64,000 nt of DNA from Hysterangium stoloniferum (GCA_015178975.1 WHVD01000022.1:248001-312000); one strand, 5' to 3'. Positions 34,354-46,184 are shown, counted from the first letter of the stretch. The notes: generated by a model not told the origin, from the letters alone. Numbers and translations are program-made.

Positions 34354-37300
34354 AGGGTACGCCCTTGCTGCCATTTTCAAATAGATATAGTATTCTCTCA
34401 GTAGAGGATGTAGGTACATCAAATGCATCCTCTGTTCAGCCAAAGTCAAGTGAAGATATTATAAACCAAGTCATACCCAACACACCAATAGCCCTTTCGT
34501 CTCGCCCTCATTGCAGGAAACCTGCATGGGAGCGACGTCTGCCAAAGGTATTCGTCATTGCCTCAATGGCATCAGCCAAGTCGTTACACCTGAAGGTTGA
34601 GATTCAAACGACAGATACGGGCATTCTCCGAGTGACTCGTGCCCTTGTCGATTGTGGAGCAACTGGTCTGTTTATCGATCGGGAGTATGTTCGTGCAAAT
34701 GGGATCAATACATGTTCCCTTCTCTACCCAATTCGCATCAATAATGTAGATGGGACACCTAACGAAGCCGGGTCAATCACTGAAATGGCCGAGTTGGTCC
34801 TGCGTTATAAGGACCACTTGGAGAGGGCATTACAGTATTTGCCATCACCCAACTCGGGAAGGAGTCCATCCTTTTGGGTTACACATGGCTTCGTGACCAC
34901 AACCCCGAAATAAATTGGCAGACCCAAGAAGTCAAGATGACGCGTTGCTCCTCACAGTGCAGAGAGTGTCAGATCTCCACCTGACAGGGTCACGAAGAGA
35001 TTCAACACCTGAAGGCCTGTAGAGATGTGCCTGTTCTGACCTTCACTGTTGAAGAATCGGAAGAAATCCCTGATTTGATGGGCAAAGACGTGAGTGATGA
35101 TGAAGACAACTCTGAGGCACTTATGGAGGAAGGCGACCAACTATTTGCCACCACTATCCACCCTGAGCCACAGTTGAGTGAAGTTCGAACGACTGGAACT
35201 ACGTCACAGTGACTGGTGGAGGCGAAGTTTTGTACACCCTCTAAAAAAGGTTTTAGAGAAGTCGTCCCAGCATACCTCTATGGGTTTGAAGACGTGTTTT
35301 CAAAGGAGTTGTTCGACTCTTTGCCAGATCGAAAACTATGGGACCATGCAGTCGAGTTAGTTCCCGATGCAAAGCCAGCCAACTGTAAGGTCTACCCAAT
35401 GTCCCTGAATGAACAGGTGGAACTCGATGTATTCCTTGCTGAAAATTTAGCGACTGGTCGCATATGCCTGTTGAAGTCACCGATGGCCTCACCTGTCTTT
35501 TTTATCAAAAAAAAAGATGGTTCCCTCCAACTGGTACAAGATTATCGAGCACTCAACACGATGACCATCAAAAATTGATACCCGCTTCCCCTCATTTCGG
35601 AATTGGTAAATCAATTGAAAGGAGCATGGTACTTTACGAAACTTGATGTTCGATGGGGTTACAACAACATTCGTATCAAAGAAGGGGACAAATGGAAGAC
35701 AGCATTTCATACTAATCGAGGCCTGTTTGAACCTTTGGTAATGTTTTTTGGACTCACCAATAGCCCAGCAACGTTTCAGACCATGATGAATGACATTTTT
35801 CATGACCTGATTACAGAAGGGGTCATCTGCATCTACCTCGATGACATCCTGATCTATACCAGAACACTTGAAGAGCATCGACATATTCTCACCCTGGTCC
35901 TTGAATGCCTACACACCTACAAGTTGTACCTGAAACCAGAGAAATGCGAGTTCGAAAGAATGAAAGTTGAATATCTGGGTTTGATCATCTCGGAAAACTG
36001 TGCAGAAATGGACCCAGTAAAGGTGGCCAGGGTGAGGGAGTGGCCCACCCCAACCAACCGAAAGGAAGTACAAGCCTTTTTGGGGTTCGTTAATTTCTAC
36101 AGACACTTCATTTGCGACTTCTCACACCATGCTCGACCATCGTTTGACTTGACTCAAAAGGATGCAATTTGAAAGTGGTCATTGATTGAAAATGATGCAT
36201 TCCTCCTACTGAAGGACCTAACTACCACTGCACCAATTCTGACAACACCAGATGACACTAAACCTTTTAGAGTAGAGGCGGATGCATCAGATTACACCAC
36301 AGGGGCCGTTCTGTCGCAACAACACGATGATCTGAAATGGCATCCAATAGCCTTTTATTCAAAGAGCTTGTTGCTGGTCGAGCACAATTACAAGATTCAT
36401 GACAAGGAGATGCTGGCAGTAATGCAAGCCATGGAAGAGTGGTGACATTTCCTTGAAGGAGCGCTATTTCCAGTCGAGGTCTGGACCGACCACAAGAATC
36501 TAGAGTACTTCATGTCCTCCAAAAAGCTCAATAGAAGACAGGCTCGGTGGTCATTGTTCTTAGCACATTTTGACTTCAAATTGCACCATCATCCGGGCCA
36601 ATCGATGGGCAAACCCGATGCACTTTCTCGACAACCTGATCATGGTTCAGGTGAGGGAGATAATTCCAACCTCACATTACTCACACCAGAAGTCCTGGTC
36701 ATTCGGGCCTTGGAAGGAGTCTCTATTACCGGTCCTGAAAGGGAGTTCCTTACGGTGATCTGTCAGGGAAATCAAGATGGCAAACAGGACGAGGTGGTTG
36801 TAAAGGTGGTGAAAGAGCTGCACAAGTCCAGGGGACACTCGATACAATTGGCAGAATGGTCTGAAGAAGATGGGCTGGTGCTATATCATGGTAAGATCTA
36901 TGTTCCGACCGATCCAGAGTTGCGACGAAGGATAGTTGAACAACACCATGACTCCCAACTGGCAGGTCATGCTGGTTGATGGAAAACTTTGGAATTGATA
37001 AGCCGCAATTTCTGGTGGCCTGGCATGTCACGTTACGTGGGCCACTATACAAGGACATGCGATATTTGTCTGCGAACCAAGTTCCAACAGCGACTCCCGA
37101 TTGGGGAATTACAGTCGATCTTGACACCAACTGATCGATGGGAAACTGTGAGTGTCGATTTTATCATCGACCTACCCAAGTTGCAAGGGTACAATTCAAT
37201 CATGGTAGTTATCGACCCTTTGATGAAGTGAGGACACTTCTTGCCCACTCATAAAACAGTTGACTCTATGGGTGCAGCCCGAATCTTCTTCAAAGAGGTA

Positions 37301-38264
37301 TGGAAACACCATGGACTACCCAAGCATGTTCTCTCTGATCGTGGGCCCCAGTTCACCAGTCATTTCACTCATGAGTTATACAGATTGCTTGACATTCACC
37401 CCTTCTACTCGACCGCCTACCATCCTCAGTCTGATGGGCAGACCGAACGAGTTAACCAAGAACTCGAGACCTACCTACGCATATTTGTAAACCAACACCA
37501 ATCAGATTGGGTTGATCTTCTACCACTCACAGAGTTCCAGTACAATAATCACGTCCATTCATCTACACAGCATTCACCCTTCATGCTTGACTATGGTCGT
37601 CATCTGCGAATGGGTTTTGAGCCTGACCTTCAATTGAGCAAGGTTGAATCGGCAAATGAATTCCGTGACCAAATGCGCCTAGACGAGGCGAAGGCCGCAC
37701 TGACCAAGGCCAAGGATGAAATGGCTAAGTATTATAATCAGCGTCGCACTCCAGCACCTGTATTTGAGAAGGGTGATAAGGTTTTCCTTGATGTGAGTGA
37801 CATTCAAATGGATCAACCGTCAAAGAAACTGTCACATCTTCGATTAGGTCCGTTTACAGTACTGGATAAAGTGTCACCTATCGCATATAGGCTAGATTTA
37901 CCCAAATCGATGAGCAAGCTCCATCCTGTTTTTAACATTGTGAAATTGACACCTACAGTTGAAAACCCTATTGCCGGGTGACAGTCGGAACCCCCCTGAC
38001 CTGATCGTAGTGGATGGGGAGGTGGAGTATGAGGTGGAGGAGGTGTTGAATAGTAGATGGCATTATGGACAGGTGGAATACCTCATCAAGTGGCGAGGTT
38101 TCGGCACAGAGCACAATAGTTGGGAACCAGCACGCAATGTCTTTGCTCCAAAATTGGTCAAGGATTTCCATTTACGACACCCAGAAATCGCAACAACTCA
38201 GAAGCGAGGATCAATGCGATCACGTAACACTGCTATTCAAACCATTTTAGCCGACCCCTTGTGA
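34341..38264 (+). pseudogene. Pol of gypsy-3: protease, RT, RNase H, integrase, chromodomain
   Basis: The protease motif is ALVDCGATGLFID (34341-34913 frame). A frameshift near 34870 moves to a frame that runs to 37981. RT has CIYLDDILIYT near 35830. RNase H has EADASDYTTGAVL and [11 protein letters not shown]. The integrase has SVDFIIDLP, LSDRGPQFTS and SDGQTERVNQELE. The chromodomain (YEVEEVLNSRW...WEPARNVF) lies past a further shift near 38000. In-frame TGA occurs at 35576, 36170, 36443, 36977, 37229 and 37979. Five of these sit at conserved arginines (for example KN*YPLPLI, EW*HFLEG, HAG*WKTLELIS). Confidence 0.94.
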
Positions 38265-38391
38265 ATGTTTAAACAAGGCCATGGTCATGACGCGACTATG
38301 TCAAAAGTTTTGCAACAATGAGTCACGAGGTTCAACACTACCAGGTGCTGCCCACCATGTGTCGAGGTGCCACATCTTAGAGAGGGGGTGA

Positions 38392-38940
38392 TGTCAGGGG
38401 ACCAAGTTAAGCACACCGGAAGTCAGTGCCCGTTAAGCACACCAGAAGTCAACTTCACACCCAACACATTGATAGCCATTATTGACTGAAGGTGGACTCC
38501 CAACTGGTCAAACACCTTGTTGAATCCCCCGATGGGGATCTGGAACGCGTCAGGCATGAGAGGCCGCACTGAGGTGTTATCCTGGGGACTGTTGCTATGG
38601 TCTTAGTGTTATATTCTTTTCGACTATTTAGTCTCATCACCAGTAGAGGGCTCCGTAGATCTTTTATCTTCGGATTCCCTCTACTAGGTGAGCTTTATCT
38701 GTATTTCTCAATACGTGTCTAATGTTTTATCTTCGGATTCCCTCTACTAGGTGAGCTTTATCTGTATTTCTCAATACGTGTCTAATGTTTTATCTTCGGA
38801 TTCCCTCTACTAGGTGAGCTTTATCTGTATTTCTCAATACGTGTCTAATGTTTTATCTTCGGATTCCCTCTACTAGTGCCCCTACTTAGCTGTTGTGCAA
38901 GTTAGTGTGAGCTGGAAAGTTGCCCTTACATAGAATGTAA
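38392..38940 (+). repeat. 3' LTR of gypsy-3 with internal 63-bp tandem repeat
   Basis: 549 bp. CGGATTCCCTCTACTAGGTG recurs at 38671, 38734 and 38797, and its first half again at 38860, a period of exactly 63 bp. The extra units explain most of the length difference from the 5' LTR. Confidence 0.93.
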
Positions 38941-38945
38941 TATGG

Positions 38946-39196
38946 AGAATTATTTCTTATGGTTTGTGGTTAACAATATAATAGTCTCAGAGGACATATC
39001 ACTATTTAAAGATGGAGTTTTGTAGAAATCAGTAAACATCTGATATTATAATGAGTATGGACCACCTCCTATGACCTGGGTGACTACAATGGTGACAGTG
39101 ACCTTCATTGGTAGGATCACACCAATGAAAACCTTTGTCATCTTCTAAAATAGATGGTGGAGTAGTGTCTGACCTAGAAAACTGACCAGGTTGTTT
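38946..39196 (-). pseudogene. C-terminal gag of copia-type element
   Basis: On the minus strand, in a different frame from the upstream gag, a damaged zinc-knuckle region reads GHCHHCSHPGHRRW (about 39060-39100). The last Cys is absent. The frame stops at the gypsy-3 insertion point. Confidence 0.6.
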
Positions 39197-39832
39197 TCAA
39201 ACATTCCCATGCTTTGGACTAGCTGCATATGCAACATTGATCAGCTCAGATTTGATGGCAATGGCAGAGGAAGCCGAACCAATGAGAATCCCTTTGGTAT
39301 TGGAAAGAGAGGGTTCAGATTTGGCAGTGAGAATGGAAGTACAAATGGTGTGGTAGGAAGGGTGAAGGTTCATGAGGAGGACATCCAATGTTTGACAATC
39401 ATTGATAACACAACCTAAAGATATGAGGTTCTGGTGAGCACTTTCAATAGCATGGATGTAAATGTCGATGGATTTAGAAGGATCATGCTCGATATGATAG
39501 AAATCCTCACAACATTTGAAATGATGAGCCATTGTAGACCTCTGGAAGCATTCCCTCACTGCTTTCCAAGCAGCTAAACCTGAAGTCTGCCTTATAACCA
39601 AATACTGCAACTCATCACTAATAGTAGACCAGATGATGCCTGCCATTTGCTGATCTGTTTGCATAGAAGCAGTAGGGGATGTGGGAGCTACAGTATTATC
39701 ATCATCTGTAATCCAAAAAGCACCAGCACCTAAAAAGACCATAGACATTGCATCTCTCCATTTGGAATAATTGTCTTCTGTAAGGAGAGGAACTTTGGCT
39801 ATGATAGGAGTGAGGAAGTTAGGCAAAGACAT
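39197..39832 (-). CDS. Gag of copia-type element
   Basis: A 211-codon frame beginning MSLPNFLTPI. VPLLTEDNYSKWRDAMSM and the following AAWKAVRECFQRS, HAIESAHQNL and LLMNLHPSYHTI segments match the copia gag (UBN2-type) pattern. The 5' LTR end lies about 105 bp upstream on the minus strand. Open over its length but truncated by loss of the zinc-knuckle frame. Confidence 0.88.
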   Translation of the reverse strand: MSLPNFLTPIIAKVPLLTEDNYSKWRDAMSMVFLGAGAFWITDDDNTVAPTSPTASMQTDQQMAGIIWSTISDELQYLVIRQTSGLAAWKAVRECFQRSTMAHHFKCCEDFYHIEHDPSKSIDIYIHAIESAHQNLISLGCVINDCQTLDVLLMNLHPSYHTICTSILTAKSEPSLSNTKGILIGSASSAIAIKSELINVAYAASPKHGNV

Positions 39833-39938
39833 AAGGCTGGTAGAGTGATGCTACAGGTGGTGGTGAAGTGATAGGGCTAACAAGAAGAAGTTTGGTGGTA
39901 AATTTGGTGTTATTTAGTAAGAGCTGGGGCCCATAAGG

Positions 39939-40099
39939 TGTTAGAATGAAGAAGGGAGGTGGATGTGAAACACAAGAAGTGTGAGAGCTCAGACACAGAC
40001 ACAGACACAAATGAGCGAATGCAAATTTCACCAGCGCGCACTATGGACCCACAATGGTACACAACTTGTAACTACTGTGCTGAGTCACTAAATCTAATA
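39939..40099 (-). repeat. 5' LTR of copia-type element
   Basis: 161 bp, nearly the same as 31696-31847 with a small insertion near 40041. TCTAACA has become TCTAATA at the outer end. Confidence 0.88.
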
Positions 40100-40119
40100 T
40101 TTACAGCTAAGTGCCATAA

Positions 40120-40690
40120 TCCATCCTGCATTCATACTCCCCTTCTACTCATCTGTCTGTTATTAAATATTTTAGTATAAATTATTGTCTTATATTCTAC
40201 TAATCTCCAGTTCAAATATTGAGTTAGGACCTACCTGTTAGGAATTATGTCATTTAGGCCCTTATGTGTGTTTTCAACCTATACTCTGGCATCCCAACAT
40301 TGGTATTCCTGATGCAACATCTCTGATGACAGTGTACTGACAACTCACCTATGTAATAAATTCATTTTATAGCCACTCCATCCCATTTTTCTTCTGATGG
40401 CATTCCATTATTCTTTGGATCACTTCATCACATCATTTGCCACCACAGAGTATTTATCTTTTTTCTCTTGTCTTGTATTCCTTTTCTTGACCCCCTGTTC
40501 CATTTTCCCAATTTCCTGTATCCTGTTAAGATAAAATCACCATTTAGAATCCTCCTCTCATTTATAGAAGCTTATGGAATAATACCTTCATTTATTTTAA
40601 AGTATTGTTCATCCTGCTTAATTCTTTTGCTAGTGTCTAGCCCTACTAAGACTTACTACCTTTGCAACCTTAGTCTTTGAACCTCCAGTT
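40120..40690 (+). repeat. Dispersed non-coding repeat, family R1, second copy
   Basis: Matches 30310-30700 and also 31565-31690 (GAATAATACCTTCATTTA and GCTAGTGTCT). No coding potential. Confidence 0.65.
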
Positions 40691-41134
40691 TATACATACA
40701 TATATAGCTACAGTATGTATATAACTGCCATTATACATCCTGCCACATTCCTCATCCATTCCTTCTACATGGGTTTTTTATATAGTCATTTCTAGACCCC
40801 CATTGAGTTTATTTAATCCCAGTCTTTGAACTTTGGGAACACCTGAATAGTTATGTGAGGGGCCAATAGACTTGAGTGTTGGTTCTTAATAGTACTGTTA
40901 TATCTGTTGTCTCACATTTTTCCCTTGTGTTAGGACACGTACAGGGCAGGTCTCTGGAGAAACCCGTGGGATATCCGGTAGGACTTGGCTTCAGCTTATA
41001 GGCTGCGCCCTTGCTAGATCATGTCATCCAATTTCAGATGGGCGGACGGGAATCCCAGGGAGTCCGGGCGGGGTCATGGTTGAGAGATCGTAGGTCGGAG
41101 GTCGTGGGTCAAGAGGTCGTGAGTGGTGAAAGAG
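40691..41134. other. Non-coding, contains the shared GGACTTGGCTTCAGCTTAT motif
   Basis: The motif lies at about 40982-41003. No gene is visible. Probably part of an old LTR related to family R2. Confidence 0.45.
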
Positions 41135-41608
41135 TGTGAGGAGTATGCTTTTACCACAGTTTCATTGTGGTAAAACACTCCTTTTATTTCATTTATATTT
41201 TACATATTCTATTCATATTTTTCTATCTTTCATATTCTTCGAATATTGCATATTTCATTAGTTCGAAGCATTGTGTATACTTGTGGGTGCACTCAGCACC
41301 AATTAGAACTCAGACACACCTTAACCCAAGAACCACCACTCGTAAGACACAAACTAGGTCTACTACGAGCGGTGATCAGGGTAACGTGTCAGCTACTACA
41401 TAAGTAGCAGTATCTGAACTACTGAGCACTTCTGGCCTCGAACTGTAATAGTCGAGGCCTCCACTCGAACCATCGCACTCATTGACTCCTTCGTCATCTC
41501 GTGCTCTTTCTCTCACTTTCTCTTATATTGCACCGAATAGGTCAATATCCTCCTCTTCTACTCATTTCTTCGTATATAGAACGGTCTGAACTTCTGCCAC
41601 TCTTCACA
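41135..41608 (+). mobile_element. Solo LTR, hairpin-rich family (R3)
   Basis: 474 bp, TGTGAGGAGTATGC...ACTCTTCACA, flanked by the perfect duplication AAGAG (41130-41134 and 41609-41613). Hairpins: TTTTACCACA / TGTGGTAAAA (41149-41158 and 41166-41175), GGTGC / GCACC (41286-41300), GCTACT / AGTAGC (41392-41408), GGCCTCGA / TCGAGGCC (41434-41459). The longer relative is at 60956-61597. Confidence 0.92.
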
Positions 41609-41613
41609 AAGAG

Positions 41614-42624
41614 ATAGATGCGCCAGAGCCCGTGGGGTCCGACTAGTGCGAGTGGTGTAATTCAAGTAGGGATTAGAGTGGGAAAATGTATTAGAATCTA
41701 AGCTGATTTTCTGACTGGACTGTATGTACAACATCTGCCAGTTTAAATAGGCTGTGGAGTAAATGTCATACCGAATCCAGTAATAACAAAACGAAACAAG
41801 CAAAACATAAAACAGGAAATGTAAACACCAAATTGGTGTTAGGAACAGGACGGAACAGAGCAGAGTCCGAATACTGACAAATCATAAACCATATCGGGAA
41901 ACAGAGCAGGAGCAGAGTCTGAATCGTGACAGGTCATTTGACTAAAATGGGAATGGGGCTCTGTTAGAGAGATGATGGGTTTTCTGAGCAGGGTCCAGTG
42001 ACTGACACACGGGACGAGGTCGGAAATAGACAGAACGGAGTCCAGTGGGTTTTCTGGTGACTGAAACACAATGTAATGGAGACGAATGTAGACAAGGCTG
42101 ATGTACGGAGTCCGGTGGGAATTCCAGTAAACTGATAATGGGTGCGTGTAGGGTGTGGGTGTGTATAAGTTGGTGCCCAGAGTCCGGCAGGAAGTCCGGT
42201 CGTAACACCTTGCCATGATTTAGTTCTTCATAACTCTTAGTGTCCCAAGCTTCTGGTAATTACACTGGGTGCTGTACATTTAAAATCATTTCAAAATATC
42301 AATGAGGATGGAATAACAGTCCACAAAGGATGTAACAGAATGGTTAGGAATAGAACAGTTTACCAATGTTGTTTAACTGAATTTACTGGAATTTATTGGA
42401 ATTTAATTGGATTAGAATTTACTGAAATTTACTGGAATTCAGTGAATGTAGTAAAAGTTAATTGGAGTTTACTGGAATTTGATTGGATTTACAGGTTTAC
42501 TGATATTTCATTTAATTGACTTCCATTTCCCATAATTTTAGTATACTTTCTGGGTATTTATTTTAATTCTTCTGAAATTTATTGTAAATTTTTTTAACAC
42601 CTTTATAATACATGGGCACATGCT
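41614..42624. other. Old repeat remnants and AT-rich simple repeat
   Basis: 41690-42200 shares blocks such as GCTGATTTTCTGACTGGACTGT and GAGTCCAGTGG with 55800-56020. From 42370 to 42560 the sequence is a degenerate run of TGGAATTTA-like words. The 125-codon minus frame at 41839-42216 is not supported as a gene. Confidence 0.5.
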
Positions 42625-42690
42625 GCCCAGGTGGTGTAGTGGTAGCATCCTTGCTATACATATGCCCTGGCTTCAATTCTTAGTTTGGCC
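42625..42690 (+). ncRNA. tRNA-like sequence, pseudo-tRNA or SINE head
   Basis: It begins GCCCAGGTGGTGTAGTGGTAG. TGGTGTAGTGG at 42632-42642 fits the pol III A box TRGYNNARNNG. GGCTTCAATTC at 42669-42679 resembles the B box GGTTCRANTCC with changes. The 3' side does not pair with the 5' acceptor strand, so it is not a working tRNA. Confidence 0.4.
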
Positions 42691-42835
42691 ATTCATTTTC
42701 TACACTTTTAACATTGATAATCTAATCTCAAACATAATTTTATTTTGATAATTTCCAATCAAAATTGATGAATATCTACTTAATTTGAAAAAAGAAACAT
42801 GTCGCCGACTGCATGGCACTTTCCTATAGCCGCTT

Positions 42836-45800
42836 GTGACAATGACTGTGACCAGAGCTGCCATCATGTCTAATCGTTCGCCTGATACCCAGCAATCTTT
42901 ATCCTCCCAGAAATCTCCTGCTCAATTATCAACCAAGAAACTTCTCCACACGAACACAAGAGGCACATCTCTTGAAGACGAGAAGAGGCAAGATCATGAG
43001 GTTTTGGAGAAACCTTTTATCACTTTTATCCTCCAAGGCATCCAGTCGGGTGCATTAAAGTTTGAATTAGAATTTGCTGTCTTTCTTCTGTCTCAAATTG
43101 CTGAAATGGCCAATCCACCCCTCCTGGCTGCCCTAAACTACCGTGACTATGTTCACAAGTGTATCACCGAGAATGAAGAGCTCTTCAACTTATTTGGTGA
43201 ATGTTTGCAAAAAGAATCGTTTTCAGAAATTTGGAGCCTTGGTTAGTTTCTAATGTATTACTCTCTTGCCATTTGTCCTCATCGCCCTTATAGAGATGCT
43301 CCAACCTGACCATAGCAAACCCCCGCACACCCCAATACGAGAAGGAAAGGTTGTAGCCAAAGGTAGGCGGTATATTTTCAAGTGTGGATGGCATTGTAAA
43401 TAGTTTTCGTTAGCTCAATCCCCGCACTGCCTCACAGAAAAAGAGACGAAAGCTATGATGGCCACCACAATTAAAGACTTTGAGAACTACATTGAATACT
43501 TGGCTGTTTGGAAATTGGATGGATATCTCGACTCGACCCGACGTGAAGACAAAGTTACAGACCTCGAGGTGAACCTGCCCCTTGACCCAATTCTTCTCCT
43601 TCACAACCTCGGCAACCATCCAGACAAGGTTCAAATCAAAAATTGTTTATCAGTGACACAGTGTTCGTGGCATTTGGACAATTTTACAGACATTGAATCC
43701 TAATCTTCCTCTTTCCAGCCATCTATTCAGCATCTCTGGTTCGGGTAAAACATGCCTTGCACTTGAGGGTCTTTGCTTGAATTGGGGCCTTTATATTTTG
43801 TGCAAAAGCACACGAGGTCCAGGATCTGGGTCCAAAGACTTAGAGGTAGCGACAGAAGAAATATTGCCAACTTTGAGTTCTTGGGACACAGGAGAATTTG
43901 ATAGCAAGAATGCTAGAGCTACAGAGCGAATCTTTGCAATGTTGTTGTGTGCACGCCTCTTCATCCTGAAGCAATTTGTGCAACACATTCCTCTTAACAC
44001 AGATGCCACGTTAGCTTGACGGCGATGGGTTCTTGCTCAAGTTTTGCCACCCATTTTGAAATTTTATGGTGACGATCTCTTGGTCACAGTGCTCCGGGCC
44101 CTCCAGCCTGCTGACACGCAGATTATGCATGGCATTATCGCCTCCACCCTAAAAGAGCTCACGACTATGAGGGAAGATATTTTTTCAGATACATCCAACC
44201 CACCTCTATTCGTCGTGATCGACAAGGCACAGGTGGCTGCTGACAACCTGAAGGGCTACTTTCGCTCCAACACAGGGCCTGATATGCACTCCATTCTTCG
44301 TGATATGTATAGATTCTTTCTGAGCACTACAATTTTCACTGGGTTTATTCTCTCGGGAACTGGTCTGTCAATAAAAATGGTGAAGGATGCTGTGGGTTCT
44401 GTTTCCGCAAAAGATGTACCTGGCGGTGGTTCGCAGGTCTTCACTGATATTGGTATTTGCTGGTACCTCACTCTCTCCGACAATCACTCAGATTGCCAAT
44501 TGTTGGAATGCATAGTGTACTGGTTTTCTGGCCAGTATGTCTATCGTTTGACACTATGAGATTCCTTTTTACCATTGATATTGTAGCCACTGCCTGACGG
44601 CTAGCCTTATTGAGCTGTTTATCTGCTTGGAAAATGTCCCACGCCGCCGTGTCCTCACCTCGTTCGCTGAACGCTTGACTGGATTTAAAGTCACTGACAC
44701 AATCAAACTGGAGGATGATGAACCCCCCATTTCCCCTGAGCTGTCCAAGTTGATCTTAGATTATCGACCAATTAGCGAATTGGACCACGCTTTGAACGAA
44801 AACAATAGTCAGTGTAATATCTCTTACTAATGCAAAGACCAACCGCATATTTAATAGGAGAGGAATTGATACAATGCCTAGTCGAAATTCTTATGCGGTG
44901 GACTTTGGGAAGCGAACCTACGATCATTGCCATCAAAACCCATCTGCATGACATAATTGTGTGTGGTGTAGGTTTTTTGGACAAGAGGACGAACCTTTTG
45001 GAATTCAATGATGATGTAAACTATCCTGTATACATTTCCGAACCATTGGTAGTTCTCTCCCTCTGCTCGGTTTTCCAAAAGCACAGTCACACGATGAGGG
45101 AGACATGGGTGGCCAATGCATTTCACAGTGCTCCTCACGCCCGTCACTCAGATATATGTTTGAACAGGCAATCCTTCTTGTGCTCATGGAGACTTTTGGG
45201 GGGAGTTCAAACCTCTCTCGCACGCCTTCCACTGTAGCGAGTCATTAGGGTTGAGGAAGGTTACCTTAGTCACACTGAAACATGGGGCTGATGATATAAT
45301 GCAGTGCTACCCGGTATCGTGGAAGACAGGCAATTCTGATCGCTTGGGTCTCAAGGCTAATTCTCCTGAAGATGTTCTTGCTTTCTTGCATGATCCAGAT
45401 GGAAAGCCCTTTCTTCTTCCAGGCAATCACATAGGCCCCGATGTGTTGTGCACCCTTCAAGACAAGGAGACAAAGGAGCTGATTATTCTTGCAGTGCAAG
45501 CAAAAGTTTCACCAACCCTCAATGCTCAGAAATGGCGAGATGGCATCAATTCTGTTATGCCCAAATTCTTTTACACGGTGCAGGTAGGTATTAATCCTTG
45601 TAAACTGTATCGCACTCAACCTTTATTCTGATGATAGAAGGGAGGGACACGTGATCGATATGCACAAGTGTCTTACCCAAAGCTGGTAAATGATCTGACA
45701 AGGAGTTTGAAGATGGTTCTCGGGTCGGCAGTATACACGCCAATAGCTAACATTTATCACAGCAAACTCCGCAGCAGCATCCGAGCTCAGCAGCAATCTA

Positions 45801-45925
45801 CTTCGCACTCAATGCGACAGACCCCGAGATTCCTTTGCATCATTGCAACCCCTGACGATGAACAGCAGAAACATCTGAAAAAGGAATGGAAGGGTCATGT
45901 AGCTGTTTTGCGGTGGGATGTATGA
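42836..45925 (+). pseudogene. Large P-loop ATPase of the Crinkler-like multi-copy family, broken
   Basis: Coding blocks with probable short introns are spread over all three plus frames. The N-terminal block is 42836-43246. Walker A is FSISGSGKTCLALEGL (about 43727-43774). ERIFAMLLCARLFILKQFVQ follows. Walker B is PLFVVIDKAQVA (about 44206-44240), where the usual acidic residue after Asp is Lys. FILSGTGLSIKMVKDAVGS is near 44345. A late block contains LIILAVQAK (about 45478), which could be the core of a restriction-endonuclease-like fold. TGA at 44017-44019 (LA*RRWVLAQVLPP) sits at an expected Arg. I recognise the family from Agaricomycete genomes; the link to Crinkler P-loop/REase effectors is inference. 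Confidence 0.7.
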
Positions 45926-46184
45926 AACATTATATTGGTTCAACGGCCGATTTACTGAAGGCTAGAATGCCCCATTCCAGTCAAAGTTATTCACACCAGA
46001 AAATTAAAACTATGCGGTGAATGTCAACTTTTTTGATCAAAGTGACTTGGAATGTTTAGATAAGAGTTTCCTCGTTGCTTAATTTGTGTCGTTCCCTTGT
46101 TATCCTGTAGAAGTGTATGTTGTTTTGATTACCAAATATGCAAGTAACCTCGTTCATCAAGGTTGGTTGATACGAGGATATACT
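45926..46184. other. No gene seen
   Basis: AT-rich gap between the ATPase pseudogene and the duplicated NLR remnant. Confidence 0.4.

Larger units (their letters stand above)
32659..38940 (+). mobile_element. Ty3/gypsy chromovirus (gypsy-3), heavily mutated by CpG decay
   Basis: LTRs at 32659-33069 (411 bp) and 38392-38940 (549 bp) share TGTCAGGGGACC...CCCTTACA ends. The 5-bp duplication has one mismatch (TAGGA at 32654-32658, TAGAA at 38941-38945). Gag, protease, RT, RNase H, integrase and chromodomain follow in order. The purine run AGAGAGGGGGTGA precedes the 3' LTR. It is inserted into the copia-type element. The family differs from gypsy-1 and gypsy-2. Confidence 0.95.
31696..40099 (-). 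mobile_element. Copia-type LTR element, internally reduced, split by gypsy-3
   Basis: Two short LTRs (31696-31847 and 39939-40099) with TGTTAGA...TCTAACA ends are flanked by the perfect 5-bp duplication TTTAC (31691-31695 and 40100-40104). The element reads on the minus strand: 5' LTR at the right, then a GGGCCCCAG-containing leader, then gag, with a purine tract (CAGGTGGGAG) next to the left LTR. Without the inserted gypsy-3 it is only about 2.1 kb. Gag is recognisable but I could not find pol between 31848 and 32658, so it was probably non-autonomous. Confidence 0.88.

Noticed and set aside
41839-42216. 125-codon minus frame as a gene
   Set aside because: Falls in old repeat sequence shared with 55800-56020; composition is Ser/Pro/Leu-rich with no known domain.
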